From an uncultured Eubacteriales bacterium (GTDB lineage: Bacteria > Bacillota > Clostridia > Oscillospirales > CAG-272): a stretch of 64,000 nucleotides of DNA. The notes under the pieces are model-generated. The model was not told the origin of the DNA. It searched no databases and was given only the letters and a program-made list of their open reading frames with translations. The position numbers and the translations under genes are program-made. Shown piece after piece: positions 24,384 to 34,198 of this stretch (the first letter of the stretch is position 1; the number at the start of each line of letters is the position of its first letter). The stretch lies in NCBI GenBank assembly GCA_934378145.1, contig CAKXXW010000007.1, positions 1 to 64,000 of the forward strand. The letters are read 5' to 3'.

Positions 24384-24854
24384 TCAATAGCGATAATGCG
24401 CGAACGCCTTGTTCGCGTCTGCCATCTTGTGTGTCTCTTCTTTTTTCTTGAATGCGCCGCCCATGCTGTTCTTGGCGTCGATTATCTCGCCGGCAAGTCT
24501 GTCAGCCATAGTGCGCTCTCCGCGTTTTCTCGCGGCTGCTATCAGCCAGCGGAGTCCGAGTGTCTGACGACGGTCGGCTCTGACTTCCATAGGAACCTGG
24601 TAGGTCGATCCTCCGACGCGGCGTGCTTTGACCTCATATACAGGCATTACATTTTCAAATGCTGCCTGGAATACCTCGAGTGCGTTCTTGCCTTCTTTTT
24701 CTTCGACGGTGCGGAATGCATCATAGACTATCTTCTGTGCAACTCCCTTTTTGCCGTCTTCCATAACATTGTTCACAAGCTTTGTTACGAGCTTGGAGTT
24801 ATAAAGCGGATCAGGCAGAACATCTCTCTTGGCGATTTTACCTCTTCTCGGCAC
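24384..24854 (-). CDS. rpsG: 30S ribosomal protein S7
   Basis: 156 residues from a GTG start at 24854, chosen because AAGGAGG lies just upstream and because S7 starts (M/V)PRRG...KRDVLPDP; an ATG seven codons earlier overlaps the ribosome binding site. The body has NSKLVTKLVNNVMEDGKK and GGSTYQVPMEVRADRRQTLG. S7 nucleates assembly of the 30S head and contacts the E site. Confidence 0.98.
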   Translation of the reverse strand: MPRRGKIAKRDVLPDPLYNSKLVTKLVNNVMEDGKKGVAQKIVYDAFRTVEEKEGKNALEVFQAAFENVMPVYEVKARRVGGSTYQVPMEVRADRRQTLGLRWLIAAARKRGERTMADRLAGEIIDAKNSMGGAFKKKEETHKMADANKAFAHYRY

Positions 24855-25006
24855 TTTGCTTCCCTCCTTCATCAAATATTATGAAATCACAGGTACTCAA
24901 AAGCATTCTTCTGTCAGTGCCCGGCTTGCTCTGCTTAAACATTAAAGTTCAGCTCAAAAGGCGGGCTTGTCAGTGGTATGCTTATACCCTTTCTGCTCCC
25001 GAAGAA

Positions 25007-25426
25007 TTATTTCTTCTTTTTAGGAGCCTTTGCGCCGTACTTTGAACGGCTCTGCAGACGGTTCGCGACGCCCTGTGCATCGAGCGTACCGCGGATGATG
25101 TGGTAACGCACGCCAGGCAGGTCACGGACACGACCGCCCCTGATAAGGACGACCGAGTGTTCCTGCAGGTTGTGTCCGATTCCCGGAATATACACCGTAG
25201 CCTCGAGACCGTTGGTAAGACGGACTCTCGCTATCTTACGGAGAGCGGAGTTAGGCTTCTTCGGGCTGGTCGTATACACTCTCGTGCAGACGCCTCTCTT
25301 CTGCGGTGAACTCAGGTCTGTCGGGGCATTTTCGAGAGAGTTGAAGCCCTTCTGAAGCACGGGGGCTTTGGACTTGTATGTCTTCTCGCTTCTGCCTTGT
25401 CTGACAAGTTGGTTGAATGTCGGCAT
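25007..25426 (-). CDS. rpsL: 30S ribosomal protein S12, with Arg at the Lys88 position
   Basis: 139 residues. The decoding-centre loops are visible: TTSPKKPNSALRK (Lys56 equals E. coli Lys43) and GHNLQEHSVVLIRGGRVRDL. The residue equivalent to E. coli Lys88 is Arg101 (codon CGT). S12 controls decoding accuracy and is the streptomycin target; K88R is a known resistance change in other species. The gene starts the str operon behind a perfect consensus promoter. No L7Ae-like gene sits between rpoC and rpsL, unlike in many Firmicutes. Confidence 0.98.
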   Translation of the reverse strand: MPTFNQLVRQGRSEKTYKSKAPVLQKGFNSLENAPTDLSSPQKRGVCTRVYTTSPKKPNSALRKIARVRLTNGLEATVYIPGIGHNLQEHSVVLIRGGRVRDLPGVRYHIIRGTLDAQGVANRLQSRSKYGAKAPKKKK

Positions 25427-25526
25427 TGTTTTCCTCCTTTCGGCAATACTTTAATGTTTATACAGACGCAAACCGAACGGTCTGCGATACTGCCATATTT
25501 TGGCTATCGCTCCAAAAATACATTTT

Positions 25527-25555
25527 ATTATATCATTTTGCCCGTCTTTTGTCAA
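25527..25555 (-). promoter_or_regulatory. Full-consensus promoter of the rpsL-rpsG-fusA-tufA operon
   Basis: TTGACA (25555-25550), 17-base spacer, TATAAT (25532-25527). The leader of about 95 bases contains an 8-bp hairpin CGCAGACC / GGTTTGCG, which could take part in feedback control, and the binding site AAGGAGG. The rest of the 25427-25728 gap holds only the stem-loop after rpoC. Confidence 0.9.
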
Positions 25556-25688
25556 GCGGACAAGCGGATGACTTATCTTTTTATCCGTTTTTTCTGCGTT
25601 TTGCACAAACGCGGAGACATCTTAATAAAATATTTACACAATTTTGGCGCATATAAACAAAGCGAAGAAGCTCCTCTTTCTTGACCTG

Positions 25689-25722
25689 TTGCCGCGGAGC
25701 ATCAGCTCCGCGGCAACAGATT
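25689..25722 (-). terminator. Perfect stem-loop after rpoC without U-tract
   Basis: CTGTTGCCGCGGAGC and its exact complement GCTCCGCGGCAACAG flank a TGAT loop, 15 bp. GTCAAGAAAGAGG follows on the minus strand, so it is not a standard intrinsic terminator. It may protect the rpoBC mRNA 3' end. Confidence 0.6.
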
Positions 25723-25728
25723 ATTGTC

Positions 25729-28700
25729 TCAGCCGGCGATCGCACCGCTGTCGGGGGTCTCTCCGACGCCCTCGGTGTCGACTACGGTGATATTCTTGTA
25801 GCGATCCATACCGGTACCGGCAGGGATCAGCTTACCTATAATGACATTCTCCTTGAGTCCGAGCAGGTTGTCGACCTTGCCCTTGATAGCCGCTTCGGTA
25901 AGGACCTTCGTGGTCTCCTGGAACGAAGCCGCGGACAGGAAGGACTCGGTCTGGAGCGCTGCCTTCGTGATACCGAGAAGTACGGGCGAGCCTTCCGCGA
26001 CGGCAAGCTCGGCTCCCGTCTCGTCGGTCTTCTCGCCGGCGGCGAGGCGCTCTTCGACGATCTCGTTCTGCTCCTCAAACTCGTTGAGGTCGACGGTCGC
26101 GCCCTCAAGCAGCTCGGTGCTGCCCGGGAAGTCGACCTTCATCTTTCTCGTCATCTGACGGCAGATGATCTCGATATGCTTATCGTTTACGCGCACATCC
26201 TGCGAACGGTATACCTTCTGTACCTCTTTGATAAGGTACTCATAAACGGCGTCAAGTCCGAGGATGCGCATGATATCGGCAGGAGACTTGTTGCCCTCTG
26301 TAAGAGCCTGACCCTTCTCGACACGGTCGCCGTCGGCGATCGCAAGGCGCGTGCCGTAGGGTATCTGATACTTTCTGATCTCACCGTCGTCGGTGTTGAT
26401 CGTGACCTCGTAGGCTCCGAACTCGGTCGGGGCGATATAAGCCAGACCCGATACCTCGCTCATAACGGCAGCCTTCTTCGGCGAGCGGGCTTCGAACAGC
26501 TCCTCGACACGGGGAAGACCCTGCGTGATATCCGAGCCGGCAACGCCGCCCGAGTGGAAGGTTCTCATCGTAAGCTGAGTACCCGGTTCACCTATCGACT
26601 GAGCGGCTATGATACCGACAGCCTCGCCTATGCTGACAGGTCTTGCGAAAGCAAGGTCGTCGCCGTAGCAGTGAGCGCAGATACCGTGCTTCGCATGGCA
26701 CTGAATGACCGAACGGATATAGACCTTTCCGATGCCTGCCTCGACGATCTTTGCGATGATCTCGTCATTGATCCTTGTATCGTCCTCTGCGATGACCTCA
26801 CCGGTCTTCGGGTTGACGATGGGACCCATAGTATATCTGCCGCGGATGCGGTCTTCAAGCGATTCGAGCGCCTTCGGTGCAAGCTCGATCTCGGTAAGTC
26901 CCGACTCGCGGAGCTGCTTTTCCATGCCCGAGGTGATAAGGGTGAGCGCGCCGACGATGATCTCTCCGGTCTTCGGATCCTTGACATCGAATGCCGAGTA
27001 GTTTCCGGCGAGCTTTTCGGGGGACGAGAGGTCGAAGGCAGAGGTCTCGTTGCGGTCGAAGATCGCATTGACCCACGCGCCCTTCTTCGTGTCGCACTTC
27101 TCCTCCCTGACGATGACATCCTGCGATACATCGACAAGACGGCGGGTAAGGTAACCCGAGTCTGCGGTACGGAGAGCCGTATCCGACAGCGATTTACGCG
27201 AACCCTTTGCGCCCATGAAGTATTCGAGTATATTAAGACCCTCACGGAAGTTCGACTTGATCGGTATCTCAAGGGTCTTACCGTTTGTAGCGAACATAAG
27301 TCCGCGCATACCGGCGAGCTGATACATCTGTTTTACGGAACCACGGGCTCCGGAATCGGACATTATCTTGATCGGGTTGTAGCGGTCGAATCTGTTAAGA
27401 AGCGCCGTAGTAACATCCTTTGTGGTCTGTTCCCAGATCTTTATGACGCTGTTATAGCGCTCAGTCTCGGAAAGTTCACCGCGGTTGAAGTGCTTTATGA
27501 CCTTGCCGACCTTCTTTTCGGATTCGGCGATGATGTCCTTCTTCTCGTCGGGGATCGTCATATCGTAGACCGAGATCGAGATAGCGGCCTTTGTCGAATA
27601 CTTGTAGCCCATCTCCTTGATGGAGTCAAGGATCTCGGCGGTCTGCGCGGTATCGTAATGCTTCGCGCACTTATCGACTATCTGGCTGAGTTCCTTCTTC
27701 GTGACGACGAAGGCTACCTCAAGCGCGAATTCATTGCCGGGCTTCGTACGGTCGACAAACCCGAGGTCCTGCGGCAGGGGCTTATTGTAGATAAGTCTGC
27801 CGAGTGTTACGGCATTCGGTCCGGTCATAACGCGCTTTTCGCCGTTCTCGCCGGTCTCGACACCGATAAGCTCGGTCTTCTCGACTCCGCCGATCTTCTT
27901 TGTATATCTGACCGCGATAGGCGCATGGAGTCCTATCTGATGCTCCTCGTAAGCCATGACAGCCTCGTCGAAGTCGCGGAAGACGCGACCCGTTCCGGGC
28001 TCTTCGGGCTTCACTATCGTGAGGTAGTAGGAGCCGAGGATCATGTCCTGTGTAGGAACGGTAACGGCGTTACCGTCAACGGGCTTCAGAAGGTTGTTGG
28101 CCGAGAGCATGAGGAATCTCGCCTCAGCCTGCGCCTCGGAGGACAGCGGCACATGGACCGGCATCTGGTCGCCGTCGAAGTCGGCGTTGAATGCGGTACA
28201 TACCAGCGGGTGGAGCTTTATGGCACGACCCTCGACAAGCACCGGCTCGAAAGCCTGTATCGAAAGTCTGTGCAGTGTGGGAGCGCGGTTCAGAAGGACC
28301 GGATGCTCCTTGATGACATTTTCGAGAGCGTCCCATACGGGGGGATTCTCGTAAGCCTTCTCGATCTTCTTCTGCGCGTCCTTGACATTCGTCGCCTTCT
28401 GCATTTCGACAAGGCGCTTTACGACGAAGGGCTTGAATAGTTCGAGAGCCATTTCCTTCGGCAGACCGCACTGATAGATCTTCAGCGAAGGTCCGACGAC
28501 GATGACCGAACGGCCCGAATAGTCGACACGCTTACCGAGAAGGTTCTGACGGAAGCGTCCCTGCTTACCGCGGAGCATCTCGGAGAGCGACTTGAGCGGA
28601 CGGTTCGAGGGGCCCGTGACGGGCTTTCCGCGTCTGCCGTTGTCGATGAGCGAGTCAACGGCTTCCTGAAGCATACGCTTCTCGTTGCGGATAACTATCT

Positions 28701-29655
28701 CGGGAGTCCTTATTTCAAGGAGCTTCTTGAGTCGGTTGTTTCTGCTTATGATGCGGCGGTAAAGCTCATTTATGTCGGAAGACGCGAATCTTCCGCCGTC
28801 GAGCTGTACCATCGGGCGGATATCGGGCGGGATGACCGGTACATTTTCAAGTATCATCCAGTCGAGGTGGTTGCCCGACTTTCTGAAAGCCTCGAAGACC
28901 TCGAGCCTCTTGATATACCTGATCTTCTTCTGACCCGTCGCGGCAAGAAGTCCCTGCTTGAGTTCGGTGACGGTTCTCGCGACACCCGCGCGGCAGAGGT
29001 TTTCAAGCTCTTCGCTCTCCTCGGTCGAAAGGGTCTCGCCGGCAGCCTCCTTCTCCTTCTTGAGCTTTTCAAGCTCGAAGCGGCGGGCAGCCTCGGCATC
29101 GGTCAGACCGACCTCTTTGAGCAGCTCCTCGATAGCCTCGGCGCCCATTCCGGCGCGGAAGCCGTTGCCGTACATCTCGCGCGCCTCGGTGTACTGCTTC
29201 TCGGAGAGGACCATGCCCTTCTCAAGAGGCGTGTTGCCGGGATCGAGGACGACATTTTCGGCAAAGTAGAGTACCTGCTCGAGCTGCTTCGGCGACATAT
29301 CAAGTACGAGAGCCATTCTCGAGGGGATAGCCTTGAAGTACCAGATATGCGACACCGGAGTCGCAAGCTCTATGTGACCCATTCTCTCGCGGCGCACCTT
29401 CTTCGTGGTCACATCGACGCCGCACTTCTCGCACTTTATGACTTCCTTGCTGTGCGAGTTCTTATACTTTCCGCAGGCGCAGGCTCCGTCCTTCATAGGC
29501 CCGAAGATCCTTTCGCAGAAAAGACCTCCGATCTCGGGCTTGAGCGTGCGGTAGTTTATGGTCTCGGGCTTCGTTACCTCGCCGTAAGACCAGTTCTTGA
29601 TCATATCGGGAGAAGCAAGACCTATTTTTATCGAAGCAAACTCATGATTTCCCAT
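25729..29655 (-). CDS. rpoC: RNA polymerase beta' subunit
   Basis: 1308 residues, about 100 longer than in Bacillus. Zinc site near the N-terminus (Cys59, 61, 75, 78). The clamp region follows, with a charged insertion around residues 170-225 (KKEKEAAGETLSTEESEELE). The catalytic NADFDGDQM lies near residue 490. The bridge helix and trigger loop segments (GSRKSLSDTALRTADSGYLT; IAAQSIGEPGTQLTMRTFHS) are intact. It starts 15 bases after rpoB and ends before a perfect stem-loop. Confidence 0.99.
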   Translation of the reverse strand: MGNHEFASIKIGLASPDMIKNWSYGEVTKPETINYRTLKPEIGGLFCERIFGPMKDGACACGKYKNSHSKEVIKCEKCGVDVTTKKVRRERMGHIELATPVSHIWYFKAIPSRMALVLDMSPKQLEQVLYFAENVVLDPGNTPLEKGMVLSEKQYTEAREMYGNGFRAGMGAEAIEELLKEVGLTDAEAARRFELEKLKKEKEAAGETLSTEESEELENLCRAGVARTVTELKQGLLAATGQKKIRYIKRLEVFEAFRKSGNHLDWMILENVPVIPPDIRPMVQLDGGRFASSDINELYRRIISRNNRLKKLLEIRTPEIVIRNEKRMLQEAVDSLIDNGRRGKPVTGPSNRPLKSLSEMLRGKQGRFRQNLLGKRVDYSGRSVIVVGPSLKIYQCGLPKEMALELFKPFVVKRLVEMQKATNVKDAQKKIEKAYENPPVWDALENVIKEHPVLLNRAPTLHRLSIQAFEPVLVEGRAIKLHPLVCTAFNADFDGDQMPVHVPLSSEAQAEARFLMLSANNLLKPVDGNAVTVPTQDMILGSYYLTIVKPEEPGTGRVFRDFDEAVMAYEEHQIGLHAPIAVRYTKKIGGVEKTELIGVETGENGEKRVMTGPNAVTLGRLIYNKPLPQDLGFVDRTKPGNEFALEVAFVVTKKELSQIVDKCAKHYDTAQTAEILDSIKEMGYKYSTKAAISISVYDMTIPDEKKDIIAESEKKVGKVIKHFNRGELSETERYNSVIKIWEQTTKDVTTALLNRFDRYNPIKIMSDSGARGSVKQMYQLAGMRGLMFATNGKTLEIPIKSNFREGLNILEYFMGAKGSRKSLSDTALRTADSGYLTRRLVDVSQDVIVREEKCDTKKGAWVNAIFDRNETSAFDLSSPEKLAGNYSAFDVKDPKTGEIIVGALTLITSGMEKQLRESGLTEIELAPKALESLEDRIRGRYTMGPIVNPKTGEVIAEDDTRINDEIIAKIVEAGIGKVYIRSVIQCHAKHGICAHCYGDDLAFARPVSIGEAVGIIAAQSIGEPGTQLTMRTFHSGGVAGSDITQGLPRVEELFEARSPKKAAVMSEVSGLAYIAPTEFGAYEVTINTDDGEIRKYQIPYGTRLAIADGDRVEKGQALTEGNKSPADIMRILGLDAVYEYLIKEVQKVYRSQDVRVNDKHIEIICRQMTRKMKVDFPGSTELLEGATVDLNEFEEQNEIVEERLAAGEKTDETGAELAVAEGSPVLLGITKAALQTESFLSAASFQETTKVLTEAAIKGKVDNLLGLKENVIIGKLIPAGTGMDRYKNITVVDTEGVGETPDSGAIAG

Positions 29656-29670
29656 CTCTGCATCTCCTCC

Positions 29671-32600
29671 TTACTCATTATCCGGATCTTCGGAAGAATA
29701 GTCATCGGGTTCGAATACCTCTTCCTCTTCGTAGCCGGTATCCTCTTCGTGACCGTTCTCATCCTCGATCAGGAACGATTTGCGTATTTCTTCTTCGTCG
29801 TACTCGCTTCTGCCGTAAATATCGTCGCCGTTTATATCGTGGCGGCCCGAATACTCGTGAGTATCGTCATCCTGGCAGAGAGTCGAGAGCTGTACTTCTT
29901 CGCCGTTCTTGTCAAGCACCTTGATGTCAAGGGCGAGCGACTGAAGCTCTTTCACAAGGACCTTGAAGGATTCGGGAACGCCCGGAGTCGGGATGTTCTG
30001 ACCCTTGATTATCGCTTCATATGCCTTGCGGCGGCCGTTGATATCGTCCGACTTGACGGTGAGGATCTCCTGAAGCGTGTAGGCAGCGCCGTATGCTTCG
30101 AGCGCCCAGACCTCCATCTCTCCGAATCTCTGTCCGCCGAACTGCGCCTTGCCTCCGAGAGGCTGCTGCGTTACGAGCGAGTACGGACCGTTCGAACGGG
30201 CATGGATCTTATCATCGACAAGGTGATGCAGCTTGAGGTAGTACATGATACCGACGGTAACGGGGTTATCGAAGGCATCGCCGGTGCGTCCGTCATAGAC
30301 GACCGTCTTACCGTCGACGATCTTCGTCTGCGTGTAATCGACCGACTCGCAGAGCTTTTCCATCGTTGCCGAGAGCTTCGCGCAATCCTCTGCGCCGAGG
30401 TCATAGGCATGGGCGATCAAAGCCTTCGACGCTTCGACCTCTGCCTTGAAGGCATCAAGCTCAGCCTCGTCGGCAAAACGCTTCGCATCGATGAGATCGG
30501 CAAGGATCCCGGTCGCTTCGGTCGCCGCGCTTATGACAAGTGCGGACTTTTCTTTATCCTTGTTGGTCTCACCGAGGTACTTACGGAATGTCTCGAGCTT
30601 CTTCACGCTGTCCGAGACGGCGATGAAGGTCTTCGTTCCGTCCTCGTTCTCGACGACCTTGAGAACTTCTTTTCCGCGCACATCGTCGCCGGGACGGTAG
30701 TCGCGGTAGATGCCCGCCATCTTGAGGCATTCCGAGATGTCCTTCTCGGTCGCGCCGTCAAATACGGGGGTCATTACCTTCCAGCCGAGCTTTCTCGCGG
30801 CAAGTCCGAGGTGGACCTCAAGGACCTGACCGATATTCATTCGGGAAGGAACGCCCAGCGGGTTCAGGCATATGTCAAGCGGTGTGCCGTCGGGGAGGAA
30901 TGGCATATCCTCGGGTGCGAGGATACGCGAAACAACGCCCTTGTTACCGTGGCGTCCCGCCATCTTGTCGCCGACAGAGATCTTACGCTTCTGAGCGATA
31001 TAGACCTTGACGACCTTGTTTACATTTGCGGGAAGCTCGTCGTGCTGCTCGCGCGAAAATACGCGGACATCGACGACGATACCCGATTCGCCGTGAGGCA
31101 GACGCAGCGAGGTGTCGCGCACCTCTCTCGCCTTTTCACCGAAGATGGCGCGGAGAAGTCTCTCTTCAGCCGTCAGCTCGGTCTCGCCCTTCGGCGTGAT
31201 CTTACCGACGAGGATGTCGCCGGCACGGACCTCGGTCCCCTTCTTTACGATACCCTCGGAATTGAGGTCTTTCAGCGCGTCGTCACCGACATTCGGGATC
31301 TCGCGCGTGATCTCCTCCGGCCCGAGCTTCGTATCTCTTGCCTCGTGGATATATTCCTCAACATGGAGAGAGGTATATACATCGTCGCGAACAAGTCTTT
31401 CGTTGAGAAGAACGGCGTCCTCGTAGTTATAACCTTCCCATGTCATGAAGCCGATGAGCGCGTTCTTTCCGAGCGCGACCTCACCGTTCGATGTCGCGGG
31501 GCCGTCGGCTATGACCTCGCCCTCCTCGACCGTGTCTCCGCGTGAGACTATCGGGCGCTGGTTGCAGCAGGTACCCTGGTTCGTTCTCTTGAACTTTATC
31601 AGCTCGTAGACATCCTTTTCGCCGTTGTCGCGGGCGACGACTATGCGGTTCGCCTCGACGCTCTCAACGGTGCCGGAGTGCTTTGCAAGTATGACGACGC
31701 CCGAGTCGACCGCCGCCTTGTATTCCATACCCGTTCCGACGATAGGCGATTCGGTGACCATAAGCGGCACCGCCTGTTTCTGCATGTTCGCTCCCATAAG
31801 AGCGCGCGAGTTGTCGTCGTTCTCAAGGAAGGGTATCATTGCCGTCGCGACCGAGACGACCATCTTCGGCGAGACATCCATATAGTCGACCTTCGACTGT
31901 TCGACCTCGATGATCTCCGCCTTGTCACGGACGGTGACGCGGGGACGGGTGAAGAATCCCTCGTCGTCGAGAGGCTCGTTCGCCTGCGCGATAACATAGT
32001 TATCCTCGACATCGGCGGTCATATAGCGCACCTCGTCGGTGACGCGCGAGCGTCCGTCGGGGAGATGCTCGACGCGGCGGTAGGGTGCCTCGATGAAGCC
32101 GTAGTCGCTGATCCTTGCGTAGGTCGAAAGGTAAGAGATAAGACCGATGTTAGGACCTTCGGGGGTCTCTATCGGGCACATTCTTCCGTAATGAGTATAG
32201 TGTACATCTCGGACATCGAAGGAGGCGCGGTCACGCGAGATTCCTCCGGGGCCGAGAGCCGAGAGCCTTCTCTTATGAGTCAGCTCGGAGAGCGGGTTCG
32301 CCTGATCCATGAACTGCGAGAGCTGCGAGGAGCCGAAGAACTCTCTTATCACGGTCGCCACGGGGCGGGTGTTGATGAGAGCCTGCGCCGTCAGTTTCTC
32401 GTTGTCCTGGGTCGTCATCTTCTCCTTGATGATCTTATCCATACGGGCAAAGCCTATCCTCATCTGGTTCTGGAGCTGTTCTCCGACCGAGCGGATGCGG
32501 CGGTTACCGAGGTGGTCTATATCATCATAGGTGCCTATCTCGTGAGTCAGGCAGAGGAGGTAGTTTATCGAAGCAAGTATATCGTCCTTCGTGATGTGCT

Positions 32601-33891
32601 GCGGGCAAAGCTCGGCTATGCGCTCGGCAGCCTCTTTCTTGAGTCCCTCGGTATCGTCGCCGTACTTTTCGGACAGCTCGCGAAGCACCGCAACGCGCGC
32701 CTTCTCGCGGACGCCGCAGTCCTTGAGGTCATATCCGAGGATATATTCGGGTTCGACGGTATTGTTCGAGAAGACCTTGACCCTGTCGCCGTTGTCAAGC
32801 TCAAGCACCACCTCGTTGATGGCAGCATGCTCGATGGCGAGCGCGGTCTCGTAGGTCAGCACACTTCCCGCCTCGGCGACAAGCTCGCCGGTGACGGGGC
32901 TGATCGCATCCTCGGCGAGTTTCCTGCCCGTGATCCTCTGTGCGAGGGCGACCTTCTTATTGAATTTATAGCGTCCGACGGGAGCTATATCGTATCTTCT
33001 CGGGTCGAAGAAGAAGTTATTGAGAAGCTGGAGCGCCGTATCCACGAGCGGAGGCTCGCCCGGACGCAGCTTCTTGTATATTTCCTTGAGTGATTCGATG
33101 CTGACCTTCGAACGGTTGCGCTCGGCAATGCCCTCGCACTCGTCCTTCTCGAAGGTAGCCTTCAGCATAGGCTCCTCGCCGAAGATAGAGTAGACATCCT
33201 CTCTTGATTCAATAAGGAAGTCATACTTCTCGGCGTCGGACTTGCCGACCTTGTCGTCCGCGACCTCACCGTTCTTCGGAACGATCCCGAGCGCACGGAT
33301 GAACATTGTTATCGGCATCTTGCGGTTCTTGTCTATCCTTACATAGATGACACCGTTTATGTCGGTCTCGTATTCGAGCCACGCACCGCGGTAAGGAATG
33401 ACCTGTGTCGCGTAGGTGCGCTTACCCGTCTTGTCGATCTCCGAGGAATAGTACATTCCCGGCGACCTTATGATCTGGGATACTATGACACGCTCGGCAC
33501 CGTTTATGACGAAGGTACCGTTTTCGGTCATGAGCGGGAAATCGGCAAGGTATACGAAGGATTCGGTGACCTCGCCCGTCTGCTTGTTCGTGAGTCGGAC
33601 ATTCACGCGGAGCGGAGCCGCGTAGTTGACATCGCGCTCCTTACATTCCTCAACGGGATACTTCGGCTTGCTGTCAAGTGTGTAAGAAAGGAACTCGACC
33701 GACAGATTCCCCGAATAGTCGGTGATCGGCGACACATCGCGAAGCACCTGATTCAGTCCCTCGTCAAGGAACCACTTGAAGGACTTCGTCTGGATCTCTA
33801 CGAGATTCGGAAGCTCGAGAGATGAGCGACGGGTACGCGAAAAGCTCATTCTTACATTTTTGCCGAGCCTTTGCTCTTGTACATTGACCAT
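29671..33891 (-). CDS. rpoB: RNA polymerase beta subunit, with large insertion
   Basis: 1406 residues from the ATG at 33891 (GGAGTG upstream); an ATG seven codons earlier has no ribosome binding site. The rifampicin region reads SQLSQFMDQANPLSELTHKR with wild-type Asp, His and Ser, so sensitivity is expected. Relative to Bacillus, about 125 extra charged, helix-forming residues sit between FDGATEKDISECLKMAG and VYDGRTGDAFDNPV. The C-terminal tail is strongly acidic (about 40 residues). The gene is not preceded by rplJ-rplL; rpsT lies divergently upstream. Confidence 0.98.
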   Translation of the reverse strand: MVNVQEQRLGKNVRMSFSRTRRSSLELPNLVEIQTKSFKWFLDEGLNQVLRDVSPITDYSGNLSVEFLSYTLDSKPKYPVEECKERDVNYAAPLRVNVRLTNKQTGEVTESFVYLADFPLMTENGTFVINGAERVIVSQIIRSPGMYYSSEIDKTGKRTYATQVIPYRGAWLEYETDINGVIYVRIDKNRKMPITMFIRALGIVPKNGEVADDKVGKSDAEKYDFLIESREDVYSIFGEEPMLKATFEKDECEGIAERNRSKVSIESLKEIYKKLRPGEPPLVDTALQLLNNFFFDPRRYDIAPVGRYKFNKKVALAQRITGRKLAEDAISPVTGELVAEAGSVLTYETALAIEHAAINEVVLELDNGDRVKVFSNNTVEPEYILGYDLKDCGVREKARVAVLRELSEKYGDDTEGLKKEAAERIAELCPQHITKDDILASINYLLCLTHEIGTYDDIDHLGNRRIRSVGEQLQNQMRIGFARMDKIIKEKMTTQDNEKLTAQALINTRPVATVIREFFGSSQLSQFMDQANPLSELTHKRRLSALGPGGISRDRASFDVRDVHYTHYGRMCPIETPEGPNIGLISYLSTYARISDYGFIEAPYRRVEHLPDGRSRVTDEVRYMTADVEDNYVIAQANEPLDDEGFFTRPRVTVRDKAEIIEVEQSKVDYMDVSPKMVVSVATAMIPFLENDDNSRALMGANMQKQAVPLMVTESPIVGTGMEYKAAVDSGVVILAKHSGTVESVEANRIVVARDNGEKDVYELIKFKRTNQGTCCNQRPIVSRGDTVEEGEVIADGPATSNGEVALGKNALIGFMTWEGYNYEDAVLLNERLVRDDVYTSLHVEEYIHEARDTKLGPEEITREIPNVGDDALKDLNSEGIVKKGTEVRAGDILVGKITPKGETELTAEERLLRAIFGEKAREVRDTSLRLPHGESGIVVDVRVFSREQHDELPANVNKVVKVYIAQKRKISVGDKMAGRHGNKGVVSRILAPEDMPFLPDGTPLDICLNPLGVPSRMNIGQVLEVHLGLAARKLGWKVMTPVFDGATEKDISECLKMAGIYRDYRPGDDVRGKEVLKVVENEDGTKTFIAVSDSVKKLETFRKYLGETNKDKEKSALVISAATEATGILADLIDAKRFADEAELDAFKAEVEASKALIAHAYDLGAEDCAKLSATMEKLCESVDYTQTKIVDGKTVVYDGRTGDAFDNPVTVGIMYYLKLHHLVDDKIHARSNGPYSLVTQQPLGGKAQFGGQRFGEMEVWALEAYGAAYTLQEILTVKSDDINGRRKAYEAIIKGQNIPTPGVPESFKVLVKELQSLALDIKVLDKNGEEVQLSTLCQDDDTHEYSGRHDINGDDIYGRSEYDEEEIRKSFLIEDENGHEEDTGYEEEEVFEPDDYSSEDPDNE

Positions 33892-34048
33892 TAATTTTAT
33901 CACTCCATTCAATGTAGTCGGTGCGGCGGGCAGCTCGCACCCCTTATGGTCGCTTGCAAATTTTTTGTAACTTTTAGGTAAATCTTTACGATTTCCACAA
34001 AATTACACCCGTGAAAAGGGCATATTTCGCATTATATTACATCTTAAA

Positions 34049-34077
34049 ATTTTAGCACACGAAAGGCGCTTTGTCAA
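34049..34077 (-). promoter_or_regulatory. Promoter of rpoB-rpoC
   Basis: TTGACA (34077-34072), 17-base spacer, TAAAAT (34054-34049). The transcript would have a leader of about 150 bases with a GGTGCG / CGCACC hairpin close to the start codon, a possible control site. Confidence 0.85.
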
Positions 34078-34169
34078 GCAAATTCTTAAAAAAATTATTT
34101 ATAATGCGATTTTTTTGAAATTTGCGAAGAAAAAAAGCCGAAGAGAGCGGAAAAAATTTCGTCTTCCTC

Positions 34170-34198
34170 TTGCAATCCGGGGAAAAGTGTGGTATGAT
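34170..34198 (+). promoter_or_regulatory. Promoter of rpsT
   Basis: TTGCAA (34170-34175), 17-base spacer, TATGAT (34193-34198). The leader of about 80 bases holds a CCGGCGCACC / GGTGTCGG stem upstream of the ribosome binding site. Confidence 0.8.

Noticed and set aside
25681..28440. Open frame of about 900 codons antisense to rpoC
   Set aside because: It is a codon-bias shadow: GC-rich third positions leave the opposite strand free of stops. No ribosome binding site, and the product has no domain.
28867..31545. Open frame of about 890 codons antisense to the rpoC-rpoB border
   Set aside because: It runs across two intact essential genes on the other strand and has no start signal or family resemblance.
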